DNA from: Echiichthys vipera
Taxonomy: Eukaryota; Chordata; Actinopteri; Perciformes; Trachinidae
Assembly (NCBI GenBank): GCA_963691815.1
Contig: OY829652.1
Coordinates: forward strand, 20,247,986 to 20,311,985
DNA: 64,000 bases
Direction: 5' to 3'
Shown: positions 37,896 to 47,431 of the stretch, one piece after another
Position numbering within the stretch: the first letter of the stretch is position 1
Layout: each line of letters begins with the position of its first letter
Translations under genes and position numbers: made by a program
Notes under the pieces: generated by a model
Databases searched by the model: none
Told to the model about the DNA's origin: nothing
What the model saw: the letters and a program-made list of their open reading frames with translations, nothing else

Positions 37896-40800
37896 GTAAG
37901 TATAACTTTTAGTTCATTTTCTCCAAGGAATAGTTTTAAAAAGATTACATCTTGGGTAGCTATACATGATATTATGGGATTATTAAAGTATTTCTGATTC
38001 TGATTCTGATAATAGTAAAGCTTAAAGTATATGATCGTATGAAAACACATCTGGATTGCATGTATTACTTGGGGATTTATCTTTCCTCTAACTGAGCTGA
38101 TAGCCTAATACATGTGTTTTGTCTTTTAGTACTAGCTGTCTTTTAGAATCTAGATGTTGGTCAGTTAATAATTGACACCAGATAGAATAGCTAGCAAAAT
38201 AGCGCCATGGAAACATACTTGTTGAAATTCTTGCTTCTCCATGCTTAAACTCACGATAAGTGAGATGATGTTTAGTTAGAGAAACAAAAGGGTTTCAGTC
38301 CAAATGTTAACTTTATTCAATATGATACTATATGATACTAATTCTTGCTTTGAACCCAACAAGAAACCTTTAGTCCTACTATTGAAAATGTGTTACTCAT
38401 TTGACTGTGGCCTTTAGTTTTCATTCTATCATATAATGCCTTGGATGTGATTAAGGAAAAGGATTATCTAAAATATCTAGAAAGTCCTGAGTAGAAAAGC
38501 ATTTATCTAGTCATGACCTCAAAGTTATTATTCATCCCCTTATTAGAAATAGTCAAGGCAGGAAAGTTGAGTGTCCCAAAGCTTGAATGAACATTAGACC
38601 AACCCCAGTTTGCCACAATGCAAAACAAAGATTTGCAGCATGCCATTGTTTCATGAGTATCTTTAACTGACCTCTGTGGGTATTTCTGTCTGATTAATTC
38701 ATAGCTTGAAGGGCGCTTTTGTGATCTACCTGACACAAAACATGGAGAGGAAATGGACACGTCCATGGAGGGAGACGGCAACAAGCTAGCATATTGTGTG
38801 ACAGATGTACCTCCCTGGTATTTGTGCATCATCTTAGGCATTCAGGTACGTCAGCAAATGGCCTTTTCAAGCCCTGTTTGACAATTATTCTCTAGCCATT
38901 TACTTGAGCTTCTAATGTTAGGTAACAAATGCAAACATGACCACAGTGTGTCATGTGAGAGCTTCCGTTTGATGTTTCCTTCACGGTTGGTTAGACTTGT
39001 TTTAGATACAGTTGAGATGGAAAAGTCATTTAGCAGCTGTGATCAGTAAGACTTTCCTCAAAGTCCTCCAACCCATATTACCACATAAGTCGTTTTTTCC
39101 TATCTTCTAAAACGACCCAGGAGGGTTTCCTAAATGATCTTTTTAAACATGTGGTTCACGTTGTGAAGAAACTACTTGGTTAGATTTAGGAAAAGATCAT
39201 AAAATAAGTTTGTTATGTAACTTCCGGTATGTACGAAAGTTTGGGATGTAGTGTACGTAATGAAGTATAGCATAGTTACATACATAACGTACCTTAAGTT
39301 AGCTTACAGTACATGAGATGAAATAAATCAAGATTTCCCATTTGGTATCACAAAGGACACAAACACCGGTCTCCTGGGTGAAAGTCCTGTGTGTGTTTGA
39401 CCCATCCTCCACCCTGACCTCCTGCTTACAGCAGACTTTATTTTGCTCATTGTATTACTACATCACATAAATTTCGCTCTTGGCTCCCGTCATAATTACT
39501 TTGGCCACTAGAGGCTGCTGCCTAACAGTAAACATAAAAATTATCGTAATAAGCCGCTTGTTCAAATGACCTAAGGGATCACTTTTGAAGGGGGAGGATA
39601 GTTTCCTAAATTGTATTTGCCCATATAAACAACTTCCTTTTCTCTTTTACACCACCTACCTTTACAGACTCTACAGATTTTGTAGGTAGTGCACTTTAAT
39701 ATTCAATCAATCAAACATGTAAATCAGTATCTTGTTCATTTTCCTGTCCTTATGTACTGTACATCCAACATAACCTTAATTTATCTCTTGATATTTCCCC
39801 CCATCTTTGCTCTCTCAGCACTGTTTGACGGCATTTGGAGGAATCATCGCCATCCCCTTAATCTTGTCTCAGGGGTTGTGTCTGCAGTTTGACGGCCTCA
39901 CACAAAGCCACCTCATAAGCACCATCTTCTTTGTCTCTGGTATTTGCACTCTGTTGCAAGTTACCTTCGGCATTAGGTGAGGAAGTAAAGGAAATTTACT
40001 TAATGAGCAGGAGGATGTTTGTGGGATCCCAATTTAACAAGTGCTGGCTGTAGAAAATCTAATCTAATCTCAGAATTATTTACATTCACTCACCAGAAAA
40101 GATTGATCTGTTCAGTGCATTTTCCGTAGTTGTAAATGTTGTTCATGCTTTAACACAGAAATCCAGCAGTGTAGCAGGCTGCATTAAAGTGGAATTAGCC
40201 ACGCTGCTCCTTCTGATTAAACAAGCAGAACAGAAAGGCCTTTCAGCTTTCCTTCTTAACCTTTTTTGAACTGTGAGGACTGCCAAAGTGAGTCTGCAGC
40301 CATAACCATGAACAATAGAATATTCTACTGTGTTAGTGGGCACAGCTTCTATTTAAGGGATTATCAGAGGGAAAGTAGAGCTTTTACATTAAGATGCTTT
40401 CAAATGTTGAGGTATTTTTAGCTGCGATGAGGAAAAAATGTGTAAAATAAAGAATTTGCTTAAATGTTTGTGGTGTATGTTGTGGTCTAAACGCATTCTT
40501 AACGCATTCTATTAAGGTACCAAATATATAGTAGCCTATAATATCAATAATAAATTATGCATTCTGATATGATGCAATGCAATTTAATCTGATACAATAT
40601 GATACAATCTATGCAGTAGAGGACACCTTCTTCTCTGTTGTTGCAGATACCAGGACAGAGTAGCCAAAATAAAAAATAAAAACAAGTCAGGATCTCATGT
40701 GTGCAGAGACTTGACCCACAAACAGAAGTAATGCTTTAATGGCTGCTTTTGTTTTAGAGAGCTACACACTGCAAACATGTTCTGTTGATCTAAAGTTGCA

Positions 40801-43800
40801 CTAAGTTTGTGCGGACTTGCTGAATATTGGTGTCACAGCAGGATTAGGGGAGGAATTTCCATCTGATTACGTTTGGAATCTAGCTCTTGCTTAATCCACA
40901 TTCTCCTCGTTACTGATACTTTCTTGTCTCTCTCCAAATACCTGGAGGTCAGCTGTAAGGAAAATAATGTTTAATGCCACACTGTTGCCAAAAGAAAATT
41001 ATTATATGCATCCCTTAGGAAGAAAACATTATAAACTCCTATCTTCACTTTTTCATGTTTTCTATAAACATACCTCCGACTATTCTGAATTACTGTGACA
41101 GACTGTTGTGAATGTTGCACTCGCATTTTTAAGTTCTTTGTCTGCTACAGACTGATGTGAACTGTTAACAGTAAAGAGAGCAGCATCATGAGGAGTATTA
41201 CATAGCAGATGGTTACAGCACCCTTGGTACAGCAGTCAGCCATATTAGAGAGCATATGATTCAAATCAACCATTTGATCATATGTGAGTGAAAGAAACAG
41301 GGACTAATAGAAAATGCACTTTTGCATCACTTTTCTTGAGTAGCTGACTCTGACAGGATGATATCTGATGGTGTAGTAGGATCTGTCTAGAAATGCTGCT
41401 ATCCTGACGTCATATCCGTCTGACCCCTTCCCTGAATTGACCTCTTCTCTTTGACATTTACTTTGACAGACTGCCCATTCTCCAAGGTGGTACTTTCACA
41501 TTACTGGCACCTTCCATGGCAATGCTGTCCATGCCAGAGTGGACTTGTCCTGCCTGGACCCAAAATGCAAGCCTAGTCAACACCTCCTCCATAGAGTTCA
41601 CAGAGGTGTGGCAGACTCGAATTAGAGCAGTAAGTAAACCATCTTATCTTTCTTGTCACAATTTACTGAATTGACTTTGTTTCAAACCCAGACAACAGTG
41701 GAGGCAAACCTAGCTCATAGATAGTTTCGACATAAGAGCATCCACCAAACACTTCTAAACCAGACAAAGACAACTTTTTTCATATAACTTAGAGCTGCAC
41801 TAATCAATAATTTTATATGACCAATAGCTCAAATGACTACAGTATGTGTAATGTGAAAGCTGTCACTCCGAGTGGCAAACACAGACAATTATTATCCAAA
41901 TCTGCAGTTAAAAAACCCCAACTCTACGCTATTGTTATCGAACAATCCCATCACAATCATTCTGTGGTTCGTATCTTATCATTCCACTGGCTTAACCTCA
42001 GTAGGTTGATGGTGAAAACAGTTACAAGCTCGGAAAACAAAGTGACACGAAGCAGAGTTCAGTTCAACAGTGTTCTGAACGTTTGATGAAATACTGTTTA
42101 AACAATGTGTAATTTTCATATGGTAACAAAAATGTGACAGTGATAATAACTATGATCACTGTTTAATACCTTTGTAATTGGAATGATGCCACATTTTGAT
42201 ATCCTCTTCTTTGTCTGTCTTCAGCTTCAGGGGTCCATTATGGTGGGCTCACTCTTCCAGGTGTTTGTTGGTTTTTCAGGCCTCATCGGCCTCTTCATGC
42301 GCTTCATTGGACCCCTCACCATCGCTCCCACCATCTCTCTTATTGGACTGTCCCTGTTTGACTCAGCTGGTACCAGTGCTGGAAACCACTGGGGAATCTC
42401 TACCATGTAAGACTTTACCTTTCCAGAAAATACAATCATACACATATCCTGTCAGTGGCAGAAACAAGCATTTTAAGTGGATGCATATTGTCGGTGCACA
42501 GTAGCACCATTTCAATACATTCGAGCCTGGTTCACAACAGCCAGACTGCGGCGCTCACAAATGATCATTTAACACTATGAATTTTTATATTGTAAATTAA
42601 TTTCTTTGTCCCTGCCTCACACAGGACCACAGCACTCATCATCCTGTTCTCACAGTACCTCCGTCACATACCTGTGCCCTTTCCTACGTACAGCAAGGAG
42701 AAAAAGCTGCACACCTCCCGGGTCTACGTCTTTCAGATTCTCCCTGTACGTTTCAAACAAGTTGATTGAGATATATGAAGTTAATTATGGGTTTACTCTT
42801 TAGACTTTATTTTTTTCCTGCAGGTCCTGCTTGGCTGCACTCTGTCTTGGCTCATCTGCTACATTTTAACAACCTACAATGTATTTCCTGATAAACCAGG
42901 CCAGTACGGATACCTGGCCCGCACTGATCTAAAGGGAGATGTTATGAGCCAAGCTCCCTGGTTCAGTTTTCCATACCCAGGTATAGAGGCTGCCAAAGTA
43001 TCACCTGAAGTGCCCTTTTCGCAATAAAAAAGTGAATGGAGGAAAAAAAGTATTGCAGGCTTTACACACCGTGTCATTCTCTGTTTCCTTCTGCTTCCAA
43101 ACTTAGGTCAGTGGGGGATGCCAACTGTGAGCCTGGCAGGAGTGGTTGGCATCTTGGCTGGTGTGATTTCCTCCATGATAGAGTCTGTAGGGGACTACCA
43201 TGCTTGTGCCAGGCTGTCCGGGGCGCCACCTCCCCCTAAACATGCTATTAACAGGGGTATTGGCATTGAGGGACTGGGCTGTCTGCTGGCTGGAGCCTGG
43301 GGTACAGGAAACGGTACTACTTCATACAGTGAGAATGTTGGAGCCCTCGGTATTACAAAGGTAAGACAAGCTTCTATATAAGAAACTTATCTGGAAGTTA
43401 TTTACTAAAACTGACACATTTGCAGAGACATATAACCTCTAAAGGGAAGCATTTTCTTTTTCTGTCTTTTCATTTTGCAGGTTGGTAGTCGCATGGTAAT
43501 AGTAGCCAGTGGAGCCTTGATGATTGTCATGGGTGTGTTTGGTAAAGCCGGCGCCATATTCACCACTATCCCATCACCTGTGGTAGGAGGGATGTTCATG
43601 GTTATGTTTGGTGTTATCTCTGCAGCAGGAGTTTCTAATCTGCAGGTACACACAAGTCCAAAACATTAAGCATTTGGCAAAATTGCAATTTTTACATTGA
43701 CTTAAATATTGCATGAAAATGATTTTCTCCTCTGTTTTCTCTCTCTCTCATATTTTCAGTATGCAGATATGAATTCTTCTCGAAACCTTTTTATTTTTGG

Positions 43801-45082
43801 CTTCTCCATGTTCTCTGGTTTGGTCATTCCTAACTGGGTACTGAAGAACCCCACAGCTGTTGCTACAGGTATGTGAATAAAATGTCGATATATAATTTTT
43901 CATACACAGTTTTTCATAAAAAGCATCCTAGGTTTACTTGATTATTTTACTATTTTCATTGTTTTATGTTCAGGTGTCGTTGAACTCGACCAGGTGCTGC
44001 AGGTACTTCTGACAACCAGTATGTTTGTAGGAGGTTTCTTTGGCTTCTTACTGGACAACACAATTCCAGGTATTTTTTTTATATTATTAGTTTATGATGT
44101 TTAAATCGTTAAAGTAATTGAAATCATCATCTTTATTAACTCAGCATATTATCATAATTTTAGCAGCAAAATAACATTATAAAAATATGCGATACATAAT
44201 ATAAGGAATTTTACATAGACTGTATAAAACATGGATGTAGTCTTTGTGACGCCACCCATAGGTTTCTGCAGAGCTGGTTAGTGTGGGTGGCTCTGGCTGT
44301 TGCCATCTTGGCACCTCCTCACCTGCTCCGAGCTAATCCAAAAACGGGAATGCGAATAGAGCCGAGGCGGGCTGAATGAAGCGTATAGTCTCTGCTAGCC
44401 ATCTGTGACAAGACCCACCTGTCACTCAAAGCAGCAAACCCTTAATTATAACTTTAAGTCTTAAAATAATTCAAATTGGTCTATTATATAAACATTCATC
44501 CCCTGTGCACTTATCACAAATGGGGAAGTCGACTATCAAGACCAAAGCCTTTTTTGTACCAGGCTGTAAACATGTTTATTCTACTGTGAAGTTGGACACT
44601 TTAACATGTGGTCTATGGGGATTGACAGTGCCAGAGCCAGACTCAAGTTGTCAGTTAAGGAATAGCAGTTTTTGGCACTTCCCCGTAGACTTAATTTTTC
44701 AGCGACAGAGGTTGCCAATTGGCATCAGAGACCACAAATTTCAAGTGAAGAGTCAACATAGAGTCTTCAGTAGACAGTAATAGTATGGTTTAACACATTT
44801 TACATGTGTCCAACAGGATCAAAGCATGAAAGAGGCATCCTGGCATGGAACAAGGCCCACGAGGATGACTCCAGCAACACACTGGAGAGCGGAGAAGTCT
44901 ACAACCTTCCCTTTGACATTGGCTCTTACTTTTCTTCTTCTTGGCTCCGGTACATACCTTTCTGCCCTCCTGGTGAGCCAAGCTCCCCGGATGAATGCGG
45001 AGCAGATACTAATGCCCTTGAGCCTAAGCAGTCACTTGGAAATCCAGAGCCTTCACAGACCATTATTGGAGTTGCTCTGTGA
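37848..45082 (+). CDS. slc23a4: slc23a4, sodium-dependent nucleobase transporter (SNBT1 type), 12 coding exons
   Basis: Joining 37848-37895, 38705-38845, 39819-39976, 41470-41629, 42225-42406, 42625-42745, 42824-42980, 43107-43360, 43481-43645, 43760-43868, 43974-44069 and 44817-45082 gives 618 residues with no frame break. It is a multi-pass NAT/NCS2 (SLC23) membrane protein. Landmarks are QGLCLQFDG, LPILQGGTF, FIGPLTIAPTISLIGLSLFD, ESVGDYHACARLSGAPPPP and the NAT signature SENVGALGITK (residues 397-407). Glu398 fits the nucleobase branch (rat SNBT1, SENVGALGITR); the ascorbate transporters SLC23A1/2 have Pro there. Rat SNBT1 moves uracil, thymine, guanine and hypoxanthine with Na+ across the intestinal apical membrane. 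An in-frame TAG lies just upstream of the ATG, and the context GATATGG is fair. The human ortholog is a pseudogene; this copy looks intact. Confidence 0.94.
37896..38704 (+). other. slc23a4 intron 1
   Basis: 809 bases. A short GATTCTGATTCTGAT run near 37997-38011, preceded by ATTAAAGTATTTCT, resembles a retroelement 3' tail. No exon seen. Confidence 0.6.
38705..38845 (+). CDS. slc23a4: slc23a4 coding exon 2
   Basis: Residues 17-63, ending YCVTDVPPWYLCIILGIQ, the entry to the first membrane segment. The acceptor is TTCATAG and the donor GTACGT. Confidence 0.92.
38846..39818 (+). other. slc23a4 intron 2
   Basis: 973 bases. Contains one copy of the ACTTGGTTAGRTTTAGG repeat at about 39156-39230. 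No exon seen. Confidence 0.65.
39156..39230 (+). repeat. ACTTGGTTAGGTTTAGG-type repeat, copy 1
   Basis: Contains AAACTACTTGGTTAGATTT then AGGAAAAGATCATAAAAT and TATGTAACTTCC. Related to copies near 48400 and 50741. Confidence 0.6.
39819..39976 (+). CDS. slc23a4: slc23a4 coding exon 3
   Basis: Residues 64-115 plus two bases (HCLTAFGGIIAIPLILSQGL to VTFGI). The conserved HxLTxF/GG start of the NAT fold. The acceptor is CTCTCAG and the donor GTGAGG. Confidence 0.95.
39977..41469 (+). other. slc23a4 intron 3
   Basis: 1493 bases of AT-rich sequence with no exon or clear repeat family. Confidence 0.65.
41470..41629 (+). CDS. slc23a4: slc23a4 coding exon 4
   Basis: Residues 116-169 (LPILQGGTFTLLAPSMAMLS to WQTRIRA). 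An extracellular loop with NxS/T sites (NAS, NTS) is probably glycosylated. Donor GTAAGT. Confidence 0.95.
41630..42224 (+). other. slc23a4 intron 4
   Basis: 595 bases. The 89-codon open frame inside it has no family resemblance and no splice support, so I treat it as chance. Confidence 0.65.
42225..42406 (+). CDS. slc23a4: slc23a4 coding exon 5
   Basis: Residues 170-229 plus two bases. It contains GSIMVGSLFQVFVGFSGLIG and FIGPLTIAPTISLIGLSLFD, a core scaffold segment of SLC23. Donor GTAAGA. Confidence 0.95.
42625..42745 (+). CDS. slc23a4: slc23a4 coding exon 6
   Basis: Residues 230-270 (TTALIILFSQYLRHIPVPFP to VFQILP). A membrane helix and the following loop. The acceptor is CACACAG and the donor GTACGT. 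Confidence 0.94.
42824..42980 (+). CDS. slc23a4: slc23a4 coding exon 7
   Basis: Residues 271-322 plus one base (VLLGCTLSWLICYILTTYNV to FSFPYP). It includes the ARTDLKGDVMSQAPW segment typical of the nucleobase branch. Donor GTATAG. Confidence 0.94.
43107..43360 (+). CDS. slc23a4: slc23a4 coding exon 8 (substrate site and NAT signature)
   Basis: Residues 323-407. It carries SMIESVGDYHACARLSGAPP and SENVGALGITK. These two elements line the substrate site in NAT/NCS2 proteins. His replaces the usual second Tyr of GDYYACARL. Donor GTAAGA. Confidence 0.96.
43481..43645 (+). CDS. slc23a4: slc23a4 coding exon 9
   Basis: Residues 408-462 (VGSRMVIVASGALMIVMGVF to AAGVSNLQ). Fifty-five codons, phase 0 at both ends. 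Confidence 0.95.
43760..43868 (+). CDS. slc23a4: slc23a4 coding exon 10
   Basis: Residues 463-498 plus one base (YADMNSSRNLFIFGFSMFSG to NPTAVAT). DMNSSRNLFxxGFS is a family hallmark. Donor GTATGT. Confidence 0.95.
43974..44069 (+). CDS. slc23a4: slc23a4 coding exon 11
   Basis: Residues 499-530 plus one base (VVELDQVLQVLLTTSMFVGG to LLDNTIP). Last membrane segment. Donor GTATTT is weak but phase is kept. Confidence 0.94.
44214..44790 (+). repeat. dispersed repeat inserted in slc23a4 intron 11
   Basis: Begins CATAGACTGTATAAAACATGG and continues GACGCCACCCATAGGTTTCT. I recognise this opening from a widespread teleost repeat. It fills most of the 747-base intron 44070-44816. The exact end is not clear. 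Confidence 0.55.
44817..45082 (+). CDS. slc23a4: slc23a4 coding exon 12 (C-terminus)
   Basis: Residues 531-618 to the TGA at 45080-45082. It starts SKHERGILAWNKAHEDD and includes YNLPFDIGSYFSSSWLRYIPF, then a variable hydrophilic tail. No AATAAA is evident in the next 700 bases. Confidence 0.93.
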
Positions 45083-45805
45083 GTTGTGTACTCACTTCAG
45101 CATTACCATCTTTCCAAATATCATCAGAGGCAGCTCAGTTCGGATCTTCTGTCCTTTGTTAAAGACACTGTACTGTAACAACATGGTGCAAAGTACTCCG
45201 CATGACCTTGCAGTAACATTTTCAAATGGCATCTTGCATAAGAATGATTAATATAGGCACTTTCCTTTGGGAGGTACTTAGGTGCGTGAAGTTACTTTTA
45301 GAAGATTTTTTGTAAATTATTCATGATAAAAAGATGATATATATATATGACATTTTTTCTGCACAGTAAACACTGTTGAGCATACACAATGATTCATTTA
45401 GTTTGCTTGATGTTTTATTAGATTTCTTTTCCGTTTTAGAGTGCAATCACAACCAGGTGCTAGTAAACAAACACTGAAAAGACATGTGAATGTAAGTCGG
45501 TCCATGTTCGGCATATAAATCCAACATATACAGTAGTTTTACTGTACATACAGTACCTCATGTTTGAATTTACTTTGCTGTGACCGTCAATATTTTAATA
45601 ATTTTGTCATTATCAGTCCATGCACTTTGATTATTTGTGGCAACAGTTTCTGACAGTATTTCTCTCTCAGGCTCCTTATAGCCCATTGGCATACATGATG
45701 CAATGTTTCCTCAATGCACAAACCAGGACTACCCATTGATCTCAATGGATATTTTTCTTATAAAACTCCAACATGGACCCATTTTGTAGCAACACCAGTA
45801 TCCAT
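45083..45805. other. convergent 3' region of slc23a4 and fam180a
   Basis: Holds the 3' UTRs of both genes. An ATATATATA run sits near 45340. No other gene is visible. Confidence 0.6.
45414..45419 (-). terminator. candidate polyadenylation signal for fam180a
   Basis: AATAAA on the minus strand about 390 bases past the fam180a stop. Motif only. Confidence 0.3.
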
Positions 45806-46135
45806 TCAGTTTGTCCCTGTCAGATCCTGCTTGATGGCTTTGTACAAACTAACAAAAGAGTTAGTCCACATGTGTCGTTGGTGTTCAGTAGTGGAATTAA
45901 CCATCTCCTGAGCTGTGTATACCAAGGTCAGCAGGGTGCGCTCAAAATCATCCTGTTGCAGGTGACCAATGTGTTTAGAAAGGCCCGAGATGAGCCTAGA
46001 TATGTCTGGTATCTTCCTTGGAATTATCTTCTCACAGATGACTTTCATGTTCTTTGTCTTGTGGAGGGATGCCAGCTCAGCATCTTGCACTGAAAACTCT
46101 CCACTATTCTCAAAGGTTATGCCAGCCAGCAAGAT
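45806..46135 (-). CDS. fam180a: fam180a coding exon 3
   Basis: Residues 56-164 from ILLAGITFENSGEF to IKQDLTGTN and the TGA at 45808-45806. It starts after acceptor TCTACTAG and holds the conserved FAM180 core. Confidence 0.92.
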   Translation of the reverse strand: MLLAGITFENSGEFSVQDAELASLHKTKNMKVICEKIIPRKIPDISRLISGLSKHIGHLQQDDFERTLLTLVYTAQEMVNSTTEHQRHMWTNSFVSLYKAIKQDLTGTN

Positions 46136-47384
46136 CTAGTAGATAAAAAGAAGAAATGATCAGTGTAATTACTGAGGTTTATTTGCTGGATTTACACTTC
46201 ACACTCATTTATGGATTTATTTATCTCACCTCAAATAATAGATGAACGTCATCAAAGGAGTTATGGAAGTTGGGCTTCACCACATTTGCCAGCCCTCGCT
46301 TTATTCTGCTTGCAGCTGGGAATAGGGCTTTTGGGTAAAGAGAGACAGAGGGAATGAGGGGTGGTAGAAAAGCAAGGATGATTTCCATAGCAAAGCTTTC
46401 CTTTCAGGTTTTTGTCATGTGATTTACTGTTATGGCCTCTTGAATCTGTTAAGTTGTAAATCCCTGTGACAATCACTTTAAACAAACATGTGAGACACAG
46501 GCTCTGATCAGGACATAGGCTACTGCAGCTAATCTATGACATGCATTACAAACCCTACGATCTCTGACCTTACAGATGACTTCTATCTGCAGGCGATGAG
46601 ACATGACCTCAGACTTGAAAGGCTGCAGTGGAATCAAAGGCGGAGTAACACATGGATCATACAACAGGCTCCAGATGATTTTTACATGCAGTGTATGGGT
46701 TTAGCATTTCAGCCTAATTTCCAAAGCATGGGGAAAGCAGGGTGTTAACCATAACAAATCTTGCATAAAGAAAGATCACATGCGCAAACCTTTCCGCTAG
46801 CTTGTTTCTCTTTGGACCATGAGATATAACCATGACCACTATGCATTTGTATAGAAATCCCTTGAATACTGCCGTATACATTCACACTACTTTAAGTCCT
46901 AATTAAAACAAAGCTTATAACCTATATACCGGAACAAAATATGTTAATTAGTTAATCAATCAATAGCAAGAAGCTACAGCTACGCTAGTGGTTCTGTGAT
47001 GTTGTGCCATGCTATTATGAATCCCTATGCTTTTCTTGGAGAGACACACCTGTAGCAGTCAAATGCAAGGCTTAGGGTACAGGAAACCCATTTTGTTCAG
47101 GTCCTATACCCTGACCAGTTGGCTGTCCTAACCCTTAACATTTTATGGAGGACGTCTCTTTCCAATAAAAGAGGTGGGATTCATAATAATGCTCACGTGT
47201 GCATGCTAACATGCTCAAAATGCCAATGCTAACATACTGATTTTTTAGCAAGTAAAATCCCTGTGTCCCAAATCCATACTGCATACAAGCAGGAAGCAGA
47301 AAACTTTTTTGGCTCAGGCCTATGCGCTGCATGGGTGAGCAATTTTCATTCAAGTGACTGGGCATCATCTTTTGGTCTGTTATC

Positions 47385-47431
<47 letters not shown>

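Noticed and set aside
42196..42445. ORFs of 102 (plus) and 72 (minus) codons over slc23a4 exon 5
   Set aside because: Frame and strand shadows of the transporter exon.
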